64,000 nt of DNA, from assembly GCF_001557235.1 (NCBI RefSeq), contig NZ_LSJI01000272.1, positions 7,061-71,060 of the forward strand. The letters run 5' to 3'. The notes under the pieces are model-generated. The model made no database searches. It saw nothing but the letters and a program-made list of their open reading frames with translations, and was not told where the DNA came from. The position numbers and the translations under genes were made by a program. The stretch's first letter is position 1. Every line of letters starts with the position of its first letter. Positions 53,656 through 62,972 of this stretch are shown here, in pieces. The stretch comes from Phenylobacterium sp. CCH9-H3 (GTDB taxonomy: Bacteria; Pseudomonadota; Alphaproteobacteria; Caulobacterales; Caulobacteraceae).

Positions 53656-53802
53656 GCTCCTCCCCCGAACCGAAGAGTTCGGGGGAGGTGTCAGCGTAGC
53701 TGACGGAGGGGGCGCGAGGCAGCTTCTGATGACTGTCGGCCTTGCGCCCCTCCGTCGTCGCGTTCGCGCCGGTCCACCTCCCCCGCTGCGCAGGGGAGGA
53801 GC
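53656..53802. repeat. Intergenic palindromic mosaic repeat, CTCCCCC type, copy 3
   Basis: CTCCTCCCCCGAACCGAAGAG/TTCGGGGGAGG forms a hairpin; GTCAGCGTAGCTGACGGAGGG matches copy 1, and CCTCCGTCGTCGCGTTC plus CACCTCCCCCGCTGCGC/AGGGGAGGAG form the right half. The left arm shares GTCAGCGTAGCTGAC with copy 1 exactly. Confidence 0.85.
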
Positions 53803-53811
53803 GATAACCGC

Positions 53812-54480
53812 CTAGACCTTCACCACCAGTTCCAGCCCGTTATCGAAGGGCAGGGTCATGGTCTTGAGGCCGTTCCTGGGATCCTCGACGAACGCAAAGA
53901 AGTGGCGATAGGCCTCGCGGAACTGCGTGGTGTTGTCGGCGACGATGACGGCGCCCGGCCGCAGGTGCGGTGCGACCAGTTCCAGGGCCGGGCGGGCCAT
54001 CTCGGTCCAGATGTCCATCAGGACGAAATCGACGGGCCCCTCGATCACCTTCAGCGTCTCGCGCAGGTCGCCCTCGCGAAGGTCGATGAGATCCGAGACC
54101 CCGGCGGCCGCGAAGTTGGCGCGGGCCTGCGCGGCCTTCGCCGGCTCGTATTCCGTGCCGATCACGACCCCGCCGCCGTTCGCGCGGACCGCGTCGGCCA
54201 GATAGAGGGTCGAGACGCCGAAGCTGGTGCCCACCTCCACCACCCGCGTGGCGCGCAGCGCACGGCACAGCATGTGGCAGAACTCGGCCTTGATCGGCTC
54301 CAGGGCCACCATCTTATCGGCCATGAACCGGTTGGCGTCGTCGTCCAGTCCATCCCAGGTGAGGTCACCCTTCTGCGCCCGCGCGATGAAGTAGCCGATG
54401 GTCTCCGCCTCCTGAGCGGCGCTGGCCGCCTGCAGCGTCTCGATGCGCGCCTTCAGCGCGGCGTCGCCGATGACGCTCAT
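53812..54480 (-). CDS. O-methyltransferase-like class I SAM methyltransferase
   Basis: A 222-residue methyltransferase of the catechol/caffeoyl-CoA O-methyltransferase group. Features are RVVEVGTSFGVSTLYLADAV (SAM loop), VIGTEYEPAKAAQARANFAA, DLREGDLRETL and FVLMDIWTEMARP. The SAM-binding Asp/Glu is in GTEYEP. The acceptor is unknown. Its start ATG overlaps the VOC gene stop (54477-54480), so both are expressed from one promoter divergent from the AraC gene. The two may modify or detoxify one metabolite. Confidence 0.87.
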   Translation of the reverse strand: MSVIGDAALKARIETLQAASAAQEAETIGYFIARAQKGDLTWDGLDDDANRFMADKMVALEPIKAEFCHMLCRALRATRVVEVGTSFGVSTLYLADAVRANGGGVVIGTEYEPAKAAQARANFAAAGVSDLIDLREGDLRETLKVIEGPVDFVLMDIWTEMARPALELVAPHLRPGAVIVADNTTQFREAYRHFFAFVEDPRNGLKTMTLPFDNGLELVVKV

Positions 54481-54851
54481 GTCCAGGCCTCGCGCTCGTA
54501 CTGCATGGCTCCGGCGACGTTGCCCTCGCTGTCGCGGAAGTAGATCAGCTCGCCCACGCCTTCGATGCGGAACGGGGCCATCAGGATCACGCCCCCCGCC
54601 GCCTCGATGGCGCTCACCGTGGCCTGGATGTCGTCGACGCCGAAGGTGATCTCCGTGCCCGGCATCCGCTGGCCGCCCACGTCGCGGCGGCCTTGCAGCG
54701 CGCCCAGGTGGCCTTCGCCGGTCGAGCGGGTCTGGTAGAAGCCGGGCGGACCCCACGGCGTGAAGGTCCAGCCGAACACCTCCTCGTAGAACCGCTTGGC
54801 GCGGGGGACGTCGTCGGCGTTGATGGCGAAGTGGCGGAGGGTTCCGGGCAT
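54477..54851 (-). CDS. VOC-superfamily (glyoxalase-like) protein
   Basis: The 124-residue protein has a VOC fold: LRHFAINADDVPRAKRFYEEVFGWTFTPW, then IYFRDSEGNVAGAMQYERE as the second half. The conserved His and Glu that bind metal in true glyoxalases are present in part (RHFAIN; DSEGN). Members include extradiol dioxygenase-like and resistance proteins, so the function is open. AAGGAG precedes ATG 54851. It leads the VOC–methyltransferase pair, divergent from an AraC regulator 66 bp away. Confidence 0.87.
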   Translation of the reverse strand: MPGTLRHFAINADDVPRAKRFYEEVFGWTFTPWGPPGFYQTRSTGEGHLGALQGRRDVGGQRMPGTEITFGVDDIQATVSAIEAAGGVILMAPFRIEGVGELIYFRDSEGNVAGAMQYEREAWT

Positions 54852-54917
54852 GTCGAGCTCCTTCGCCGACAAGCTAGGCCTGGGTCTCGCGACGCGCTTG
54901 CGCTAGTCTGACGAATT

Positions 54918-55688
54918 ATGTCGCTCATGCGCCAGAACGCCCGCGACGTGGACGGCTTTCCGGTCCGGGGGCTGGCCGTCACCTATCGCGACCGCGCCCG
55001 CCTCGACCGCCACACCCACCCCTGGGCGCAGCTGGTCTACGCCGCCAGCGGGACCATGCGGGTCTCGACCCCAGACGCGGCCTGGCTGGCGCCGCCCACG
55101 CGGGCCATCTGGGTGCCCGGTGGCGTGCCGCACGAGATCGAGATGCGCGGGACCGTGGCCATGCGCACCCTCTATCTGGCGCCGGCCGGCGAGGATCCGC
55201 GGCTGTCCGCCTGCCGGGCTATCGAGGTGGCGCCGCTGCTACGCGAACTGATCCTGCATGTGGTGAAGCTGGGGATGTTGGACACCGATACGCCGGCGCA
55301 TGCACGACTGGAGGGCTTGCTGGTCGACCTGCTGGCCGACGCCGCCACCGTGCCGTTCGAGCTTCCGCTGCCTACCGACCCGCGAGCGCGCGCCTTCGCC
55401 GATCGCCTGCTCGCCGACCCGGGGGCAGAGGCGTCGCTGGCCGAACTTGCCCGGGGCGCCGGGGCTAGCCTCCGCACTCTCCAGCGCCGGTTCCTTGCCG
55501 AGACCGCCCTGTCGCTGGAAGCCTGGCGGGGACGGGCGCGGATGCAGCAGGCGGTGGTGTCGCTGTCGAACGGCGCGCCGGTGACCGAAGCGGCGCTGGA
55601 CGCCGGCTACCAGAGCCCGTCCGCCTTCATCGCCGCGTTCAAGAAGGCCTTCGGCGTCACGCCGGCGCGGTGGCGCGGGTCGCTCTGA
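54918..55688 (+). CDS. AraC-family transcriptional regulator
   Basis: A 256-residue regulator with an N-terminal cupin-type sensor (HTHPWAQLVYAASGTMRVSTPD, PPTRAIWVPGGVPHEIEM) and a C-terminal AraC helix-turn-helix pair (LAELARGAGASLRTLQRRFL, then ALDAGYQSPSAFIAAFKKAFGVTP). The plan resembles NimR/HTH-type regulators of divergent transporters or enzymes. It probably controls the VOC–methyltransferase pair. Its last 32 bases overlap the convergent aminotransferase gene. Confidence 0.9.
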   Translation: MSLMRQNARDVDGFPVRGLAVTYRDRARLDRHTHPWAQLVYAASGTMRVSTPDAAWLAPPTRAIWVPGGVPHEIEMRGTVAMRTLYLAPAGEDPRLSACRAIEVAPLLRELILHVVKLGMLDTDTPAHARLEGLLVDLLADAATVPFELPLPTDPRARAFADRLLADPGAEASLAELARGAGASLRTLQRRFLAETALSLEAWRGRARMQQAVVSLSNGAPVTEAALDAGYQSPSAFIAAFKKAFGVTPARWRGSL

Positions 55689-56844
55689 TCGACAGGTCCC
55701 GCGCCCGGGCCAGCCGCGCCACGCCCTCGTCCAGGGTGGCGTCGCCCTTGGAGAAGCACAGGCGCACGATGGTGGCCACCGGCTCGGCCTCGTAGAAGGC
55801 CGAGACCGGGATCGCCGCCACACCGGCCTCGTTCACCGCGCGCAGGCAGAAGTCGCGGTCGCCCTCGCCGACGCCAGAGGCCGGCAGATCGATGCTGAGG
55901 AAGTAGGTTCCCTGGCTGGGCAGGACCGCGAATCCCTCGCGCGCCAGGCCGGCGGCGAGCCGGTCGCGGGACCGTTCCAGGCTCACGGGCATATCGCGGA
56001 ACCAGTCGGCGGCGTTGTCCAATCCCCAGGCCACCGCGGACTGCAGGTTCGGCGGGGTCGTGAAGGTCAGGAACTGGTGCGCGCGGGCCAGGCTGTGGGT
56101 CAGGGCGGGCGCAGCGCAGAGGAAGCCGACCTTCCAGCCCGTCAGGCCGAACATCTTGCCGGCCGAGCCGATCTTCACCGTCCGCTCGCGCATGCCGGGA
56201 TAGGCGATCAGCGGCCGGTGGCGGGCCTCACCGAAGACCACCTGCTCCCAGACCTCGTCGCAGACGGCGATGGCCTCGTGCGCCACGCAGAACTCGGCCA
56301 GCAGGGCCAGGTCCTCGTCGGGGATCACGACGCCGGTGGGGTTCACCGGATTGTTCAACACCACCAGCCGCGTGCGGGCCGTGAAGGCGGCTTCCAGCAT
56401 CGCGCGGTCGAAGCGCCAGTGCGGCGGCTTCAGGGCCACCAGCTTGGGCACGCCGCCCGCCCGGCGGATCAGCGGCAGGTAGGCGTCGTAGAACGGCTGG
56501 AAGACCACCACCTCGTCGCCCGGCTCGATGAGGGCCAGGAAGCTCGCCGCCAGCGCCTCGGTCGCCCCGGAGGTGACGGTCACCTCCGACGCCCAGTCCA
56601 GGTCCAGCCCCTGCGAACGCGCGTAGTGCCTAGCCACCGCCTGGCGCAGTTCGGCCAGGCCGGCCATGGGGGGATACTGGTTATAGCCGTCGAGCACGGC
56701 CTCGGCCGCCTTGGCGCGCACCGCCTGCGGACCCGGATCGTCGGGGAAGCCCTGGCCCAGGTTCACCGCCCCCAGGGCGCGGGCGAGGCCCGACATCTCC
56801 TCGAAGATCGTGGTGGGCAGGTTCGAGAAAATCGCGTTGGCCAT
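55657..56844 (-). CDS. Pyridoxal-phosphate aminotransferase, class I (MetC/YbdL-like)
   Basis: A 395-residue fold-type I aminotransferase. The N-terminus MANAIFSNLPTTIFEEMSGLA and the GQGFPDDPGPQAV motif are typical of YbdL/kynurenine aminotransferase-like members that act on methionine or aromatic acids. The PLP Lys is in KIGSAGKMFGLTGWKVGF; other PLP contacts are NNPVNPTGVV and the Arg in ATIVRLCFSKGD. Likely substrates are methionine or 2-oxo acids, but others cannot be excluded. It overlaps the AraC gene by 32 bases and diverges from the GNAT gene. Confidence 0.9.
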   Translation of the reverse strand: MANAIFSNLPTTIFEEMSGLARALGAVNLGQGFPDDPGPQAVRAKAAEAVLDGYNQYPPMAGLAELRQAVARHYARSQGLDLDWASEVTVTSGATEALAASFLALIEPGDEVVVFQPFYDAYLPLIRRAGGVPKLVALKPPHWRFDRAMLEAAFTARTRLVVLNNPVNPTGVVIPDEDLALLAEFCVAHEAIAVCDEVWEQVVFGEARHRPLIAYPGMRERTVKIGSAGKMFGLTGWKVGFLCAAPALTHSLARAHQFLTFTTPPNLQSAVAWGLDNAADWFRDMPVSLERSRDRLAAGLAREGFAVLPSQGTYFLSIDLPASGVGEGDRDFCLRAVNEAGVAAIPVSAFYEAEPVATIVRLCFSKGDATLDEGVARLARARDLSIRATRATAPA

Positions 56845-56894
56845 CGGCGCGATTTTGGCTGCAGAATTCCGCCGTGACCACCCGGAGGGCCCTC

Positions 56895-57347
56895 ATGGAG
56901 ATCGTCGAGTTCGAACCCCATCATGCCGAGGCCTTTCACCGGCTGAACGAGGCCTGGATCTCCAAGTATTTCGCGCTGGAGCCCAAGGACCTGGAGGCCC
57001 TGACCGACCCGAAGCGCAAGATCATCGACAAGGGCGGCCGCATCTTCATGGCGCTGAAGGACGGCCGGCCCGTCGGTTGCGTCGCCCTGCTGAAGATGGA
57101 CGACGGCGGCTACGAAGTCGCGAAGATGACCGTCTCGGAGGACCTGCGCGGCTCGGGTCTGGGGCGCCTGCTGATGCAGCGCTGCATCGACGCCGGCGCC
57201 GAAATGGGCGCGCGGCGGCTCTACCTGGAGACCAACTCCAGCCTCGGCCCGGCGCTCGGCCTGTACCGCGCGATGGGCTTCAAGGACCTGGCGCCGGTGG
57301 AGACGCCCTATGCTCGCGCCGACGTCTTCATGGAGCGGCCTTACTGA
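56895..57347 (+). CDS. GNAT-family N-acetyltransferase
   Basis: The 150-residue protein has the GNAT acetyl-CoA motif VAKMTVSEDLRGSGLGRLLMQ (about residues 73-93) and the terminal beta-strand region LYRAMGFKDLAPVETPYARAD. ATG 56895 was chosen over GTG 56874 because GGAGGG lies seven bases before it. It is divergent from the aminotransferase gene by 50 bp. The target is unknown. Confidence 0.88.
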   Translation: MEIVEFEPHHAEAFHRLNEAWISKYFALEPKDLEALTDPKRKIIDKGGRIFMALKDGRPVGCVALLKMDDGGYEVAKMTVSEDLRGSGLGRLLMQRCIDAGAEMGARRLYLETNSSLGPALGLYRAMGFKDLAPVETPYARADVFMERPY

Positions 57348-57421
57348 CCGCGCCACGAAGTCTCTAGTTGCGAACGACTCGCAATAGCAATAGCGTGGTG
57401 CGGACTTCCCCGGAGTCTCCC

Positions 57422-57898
57422 ATGCACGACCTCAAGCCCCACGACGACCTCCTGCACGGCGAGCGCCTGCTGATCCGCACGGTCCGGCTGCTGGCGCTGA
57501 CGGCGCCCTGCCATAGCCTGCGGGCCCACTTCGAAGCGGCCTGCGGATGCTCGGGCCAGGCGGCCTACCGGATGCTGGAAGCGTTCGTGCAGCAGTTGGG
57601 CGCCCGTGGCCGGCGGCGGGTGACGCTGTCGATCCCGGCCGATCCGCGGCTGACCGACGACGAGGCGCTCATCCTGGACGCCTTCGGCTGCGCCCAGGCC
57701 GAAGACTACCGGTCCCTGGACGAGCGGCTGACCGGCCTGCTGGGCGCCCCACCGCCGTTTCCGCTGGGCGCGGCGGCTTGCGTCGTGGCCGAGACCCTGG
57801 CGATGAACGGGCTGATGCTGCGGTCCCGGCCGGCGCCGGACTCCCTCATCCCCCGCGCGTGGCGGGACGATCCGCCGTTCCTGATGGCGGCCGAATAG
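57422..57898 (+). CDS. Hypothetical protein, 158 residues
   Basis: No family was recognised with certainty. The N-terminal half is helical and Leu/Arg-rich (HGERLLIRTVRLLALTAPCH; CGCSGQAAYRMLEAFVQQLG), and the second half contains ILDAFGCAQAEDYRSLDERL and a Pro/Arg-rich end. There is no signal or membrane segment. The Cys-rich helix (PCHSLRAHFEAACGCSG) may bind metal. ATG 57422 begins MHDLKPHDDLLHGERLL. Its stop directly abuts the stop of the convergent dehydrogenase gene. Confidence 0.68.
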   Translation: MHDLKPHDDLLHGERLLIRTVRLLALTAPCHSLRAHFEAACGCSGQAAYRMLEAFVQQLGARGRRRVTLSIPADPRLTDDEALILDAFGCAQAEDYRSLDERLTGLLGAPPPFPLGAAACVVAETLAMNGLMLRSRPAPDSLIPRAWRDDPPFLMAAE

Positions 57899-59116
57899 CT
57901 ATTTCCGGTCGCGGGCCAGCCGCAGGATGGCGCCGTTGCGATCGTCGGCGATCCAGATCGCGCCGTCCGCGGCCACGGACAGCCCCACCGGCGCGCCGCT
58001 GGGCCGCCGGCCCTTCATGGCCCGCCAGCCCGGCGTCAGGTCGATCGGCGCGGCCGCCGTCGGCCGTCCGGCGTCGTCCAGCGCATAGGCCAGGATGCGC
58101 GAGCCCGTTGGCCGATAGCCATGCAGGCTGACCAGCAGCCGTCCGGCCAGTTCCGGAAACATGGCGCCGCGATACTCGACCAGGTCCAGGGGCGCGGCGT
58201 GCGCCGGCATGAGGCGGCCGGGCTTGCGGAAGGGCGCGCACGAGACCTTCCGGGCTTTCCACGCCGGCGCGGGCTGTCCCGCGCCCATACAGTAGGGCCA
58301 GCCGTAGTGCGCGCCCGCCTCGATCACGTTGAGCTCTTCCGGCGGCCAGGCAGGATCGGGCACGTCGATACTGTTCTCCGCCTGCAGGACCGTCCCGGCG
58401 CGGGTGCGGACGAGGGCGAGGGAATTGCGCAGGCCACGGGCGAAGACTGTGGGCTCCGGCGCCCACTTGCCGGGGCCGGCCGGGGCGAACCGCCAGAGCG
58501 CCGCGTGCCGCTCGGCCTCGGCGCAGCGGGCCTCGCCAGGCCGCGGCGGGCACTGGTCGGAGGGGGCTCCCACATTGACCAGCAGGGCGCCATCGGCGTC
58601 GAAGATGAAGGCCGAGAGCGGGTGACGGTTCTCGTGCAGCCGGTTGTCGGGCAGGCCGGTGACCACCGGCGTCAGCGTCGCCTGCGGGTCCGCCGCATCG
58701 GGATCGAACCGGCTGATCCGGCTCATCTCGCTGAGATAGGCCTTGCCGTCCGGGCCGACGGCCAGGGTGTGGGGGAGATCCAGCTTCGAGAGGAGGCGCC
58801 TTAAGCCCGGCTCGCCGGAGGGCCTGGGGGTCAGGCGCCAGACCGAGCCGCGCCCGGGGTCCCAGGTCCCGAGGTCCGCCACCAGCCAGTCGCCGCCCGG
58901 GAGAGGCAGCAGGGTGCGCGGCAGATGAAGGGTGCGCCTGGAGGGCGGCAGGCCGGCCGGGGGCGGGGCCAGGACGATGCCGGCGCACATCCCCTTCATC
59001 GTCTCGATGGGCGCGCGGGGATAGCCGTCGCAGGTCCGGCCATCGCGGGCGTACCCCTGGGCCTGCGCCGCCCCGGCGACGAGCGCCAGGGCCAGGGCGG
59101 CAAGCAGCCCGCGCAC
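57899..59116 (-). CDS. PQQ-dependent sugar (sorbosone) dehydrogenase-like secreted protein
   Basis: The 405-residue protein has a signal peptide (MRGLLAALALALVAGAAQA after a GTG start) and a six-bladed beta-propeller of the soluble glucose/sorbosone dehydrogenase type: LPHTLAVGPDGKAYLSEMS, PLSAFIFDADGALLVNVG, NSLALVRTRAGTVLQAENS, VIEAGAHYGWPYCMG, and GLSVAADGAIWIADDRNG. Members bind PQQ and Ca2+ and oxidise sugars in the periplasm. No PQQ synthesis genes are nearby. It is followed upstream by the HlyIII gene 5 bp away on the same strand. Confidence 0.85.
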   Translation of the reverse strand: MRGLLAALALALVAGAAQAQGYARDGRTCDGYPRAPIETMKGMCAGIVLAPPPAGLPPSRRTLHLPRTLLPLPGGDWLVADLGTWDPGRGSVWRLTPRPSGEPGLRRLLSKLDLPHTLAVGPDGKAYLSEMSRISRFDPDAADPQATLTPVVTGLPDNRLHENRHPLSAFIFDADGALLVNVGAPSDQCPPRPGEARCAEAERHAALWRFAPAGPGKWAPEPTVFARGLRNSLALVRTRAGTVLQAENSIDVPDPAWPPEELNVIEAGAHYGWPYCMGAGQPAPAWKARKVSCAPFRKPGRLMPAHAAPLDLVEYRGAMFPELAGRLLVSLHGYRPTGSRILAYALDDAGRPTAAAPIDLTPGWRAMKGRRPSGAPVGLSVAADGAIWIADDRNGAILRLARDRK

Positions 59117-59121
59117 GGACC

Positions 59122-59790
59122 TCAGCTCTGCGAGGCCAGCACGACGCCCAGCAGCACCGCGCACCAGTGGGCGGCGGCCGCGGCCACCACATGGCCGTGC
59201 CAGATGGCGCGGGAGAACTTCAGGCGCTTGTTCACGTAGAAGATCACCCCGGTCGAATAGAGGACCCCGCCGGTGACCAGCAGGGCCATGGCGTACCAGG
59301 CCAGGGTGTCGATCATCGGCTTCAGGGCCACGACCACCAGCCAGCCCAGCGCCAGATAGACGACCACCCAGAACTTCCGGTCGATGCCGACCAGGAACAG
59401 CTTCCCCAGCGCGCCGAGCGTGGCGATGCCCCACACGGCCGCCGTCATCCAGACGCCCCAGGCGCCGGGCAGGTTGAGGGTGAAGGGCGTGTAGGAGCCG
59501 GCGATCATCAGGAAGATGCCGGCGTGATCCAGGCGCCGCAGCACCGGGCGGTACTGGGGCTTGGCGAAGTTGTAGGCCGTGGAAAACGCCAACATGGCCA
59601 CGATGCCCGCGGCGTAGATCGAGACGCCCACGACCTGGCTGATCGAGCCCTTCATCACCGCCAGGGTCAGCAGGACGATTCCCCCCACCAGCGCCAGGGT
59701 CAGGCCCATGACGTGGACGACCAGATCCGCGCATTTCGCGGCCGGCGTGGGATAGTGGCGGGGCGGGTAGGGCCGATCGGGGGAGGTCAT
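59122..59790 (-). CDS. Hemolysin III (HlyIII/YqfA) family membrane protein
   Basis: A 222-residue protein with seven membrane helices and the HlyIII/PAQR motifs: RRLDHAGIFLMIAGSYTPFTL, and IFYVNKRLKFSRAIWHGHVVAAAAAHW with His residues that bind zinc in related adiponectin-receptor-type proteins. Its role in bacteria is uncertain (lipid or osmotic homeostasis). ATG 59790 opens MTSPDRPYPPRH. It is 5 bp upstream of the sorbosone dehydrogenase-like gene, so the two may be cotranscribed. Confidence 0.9.
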   Translation of the reverse strand: MTSPDRPYPPRHYPTPAAKCADLVVHVMGLTLALVGGIVLLTLAVMKGSISQVVGVSIYAAGIVAMLAFSTAYNFAKPQYRPVLRRLDHAGIFLMIAGSYTPFTLNLPGAWGVWMTAAVWGIATLGALGKLFLVGIDRKFWVVVYLALGWLVVVALKPMIDTLAWYAMALLVTGGVLYSTGVIFYVNKRLKFSRAIWHGHVVAAAAAHWCAVLLGVVLASQS

Positions 59791-59837
59791 GGCGAAACTC
59801 CTAGACCTCCTCCGTGTCACGCGCGTGGCGGCGTTGT

Positions 59838-61673
<1,836 letters not shown>

Positions 61674-61881
61674 AGGAGGGGCAGTCTCTTTCAGGAGGCG
61701 CGCGCTTGTAGGGGAAGCCGCGGCAGACCGCCAGCCTGTTGTGCGCCGCACCTAACGCCTTAGGTTGATTACGTAACGTGATATCCTGTTTCCGCTGCGA
61801 AAACAGCTGCGGCACAGGCGCGCGACACAAAAGATTCTCAAAGGCGCTTGCATTTTTGTGCGCCGCACACTAGCTTCAGCG
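61674..61881. promoter_or_regulatory. Shared control region of typA and small RNA 2
   Basis: The region between typA and the small RNA holds GTGCGCCGCAC twice (61741-61751 and 61858-61868), a perfect inverted repeat ACCTAACGCCTTAGGT (61750-61765), and a palindromic TTACGTAA (61769-61776). The right copy of GTGCGCCGCAC lies inside the -35/-10 spacer of the small RNA promoter; the left one is 68 bp upstream of typA. Confidence 0.55.
61848..61876 (+). promoter_or_regulatory. Promoter of small RNA 2
   Basis: TTGCAT (61848-61853), a 17-bp spacer, and TAGCTT (61871-61876) form a good sigma-70-type promoter whose start would be near 61882. A GTGCGCCGCAC palindrome lies in the spacer. Confidence 0.65.
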
Positions 61882-61968
61882 TCATAGGGCGTCCCTGACG
61901 CTCTCGCCCTTCCTGGGCGTTTCCTCCCTGATTTGAACTGCCGCGCCCGATGGCGCGGCTTTTTTTTT
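61882..61968 (+). ncRNA. Small RNA, mmgR/suhB-like, copy 2
   Basis: About 87 bases follow the promoter at 61848-61876. They contain a 5' hairpin (AGGG-CGT-CCCT), a CGCCC-TTCCT-GGGCG hairpin (61905-61919), an unpaired TTTCCTCCCT (61920-61929), and a GCCGCGCC/GGCGCGGC terminator with nine T (61940-61968). The architecture and decamer equal those of the element at 9543-9610. By resemblance to the mmgR/alpha-r8 family, it probably base-pairs through the C/U-rich decamer with ribosome sites of target mRNAs. It ends 15 bp before the stop of the convergent LuxR gene. Confidence 0.82.
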
Positions 61969-61983
61969 GGCCCGCTTGCGGGC

Positions 61984-62622
61984 TCAGTCCTCGATGATCG
62001 GCGCCAGGAACCGCCCGGCGATCAGCGCCGCTTCCGTCCGGTTGCGGGTGCCGGTGAGCCGCAGGATCGCGTGGATGTGGAGCTTCACGGTGCCCAGCGT
62101 GATGCCCAGCGAACTGGCGATCTGCTGGTTGCTCATGCCCACCGCGATGCACTTGAGGACGTCCAGCTGGCGGGGCGAGAGCCCAAGCTGGCGGTTGGCC
62201 GGGGCTGAGCGCCGCGGCCTGGCGGACGTCTCGTGCGGAAAGTGCGCGCCGCCCTCGACGACCGCGCGGATTACGCTGCGGAACTTGTCCAGCTCATAGT
62301 TCTTCGAAGCATAGCCGCGGGTCCCGGCCATCTGGGCCAGGGCCGCGAAGCTTGGATTGGGCCGGTCGTCGATGGCGATCGCGGGCGCACGGCTCTGGGC
62401 GATCAGACGCCGCAGGCCTTCGAAATCGAAGTCGATGGAGAACAGGTCGACCAGCAGCAGGCCCGTCCGGTTGTGGCGGGTGAAGCGGTGGGCCTCGGCC
62501 ATCGACGAGGCGAAGCCGACCTCGCCCGAGCCCTGGACCTCCGCCACGAGGTCTGCGATCGCGAGGCGGCAGATCGGCTTCTCCTCCACGATGAGCGCGG
62601 CGATCGTCGCGCCCTCGCGCAC
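61984..62622 (-). CDS. LuxR/NarL-type response regulator
   Basis: The 212-residue protein has a receiver-like N-terminal domain with a modified acidic pocket (ALIVEEKPICRLAIADLVAEV), a candidate phospho-acceptor Asp in LLLVDLFSIDF, and a C-terminal LuxR helix-turn-helix (LSPRQLDVLKCIAVGMSNQQ, then IASSLGITLGTVKLHIHAIL). The start is GTG 62622. No kinase gene is adjacent. It is convergent with the small RNA gene and divergent from the chemoreceptor gene, separated by 350 bp. Confidence 0.85.
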   Translation of the reverse strand: MREGATIAALIVEEKPICRLAIADLVAEVQGSGEVGFASSMAEAHRFTRHNRTGLLLVDLFSIDFDFEGLRRLIAQSRAPAIAIDDRPNPSFAALAQMAGTRGYASKNYELDKFRSVIRAVVEGGAHFPHETSARPRRSAPANRQLGLSPRQLDVLKCIAVGMSNQQIASSLGITLGTVKLHIHAILRLTGTRNRTEAALIAGRFLAPIIED

Positions 62623-62972
62623 GGCCGCCGGCTCGACTTCCGGTGGGCCGGATCCCCGACGCGGACGGCCCGCACTCTTGCCCGCCGCCAGTACCAGCGC
62701 CGCCTCCCTCTAGAATATCCTTACGGCGTACGTGGGTAATGAGCGGGTAGATCAAAATCAATCCACAATCGCGAAAGTTCACTTGAGCAGAGGCATGCAA
62801 CGACCGGAGGTTAAACCAGATACGAAAATTTCCCCCTAAAGGCGAATGGTCGCCGCCATATCGAAAGATATAAATCTATATCCTATTTCCTAGAACTATC
62901 GGCCGGGTTGACTGTTGTTGGGAAATCGCCGGCTACTGATGCGATATACTCATCTTGTGTGGGGGACACGAT
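62623..62972. promoter_or_regulatory. AT-richer control region upstream of the chemoreceptor
   Basis: No gene is supported here. The region has a lower GC content than its surroundings (for example AAAGATATAAATCTATATCC around 62865-62884, which has an inverted AGATATA/TATATC-like symmetry). It holds the promoter of the chemoreceptor gene (62908-62937), and probably the LuxR promoter at its left. Confidence 0.5.
62908..62937 (+). promoter_or_regulatory. Candidate promoter of the chemoreceptor gene
   Basis: TTGACT (62908-62913), 18 bp, then GCTACT (62932-62937) resembles the Caulobacter housekeeping pattern TTGAC / GCTANA. The start codon is 36 bp downstream. Confidence 0.55.

Noticed and set aside
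57899..59734. A 611-residue fusion of HlyIII-region sequence and the sorbosone dehydrogenase-like protein
   Set aside because: The upstream part is another frame of the HlyIII gene; the signal peptide begins at GTG 59116.
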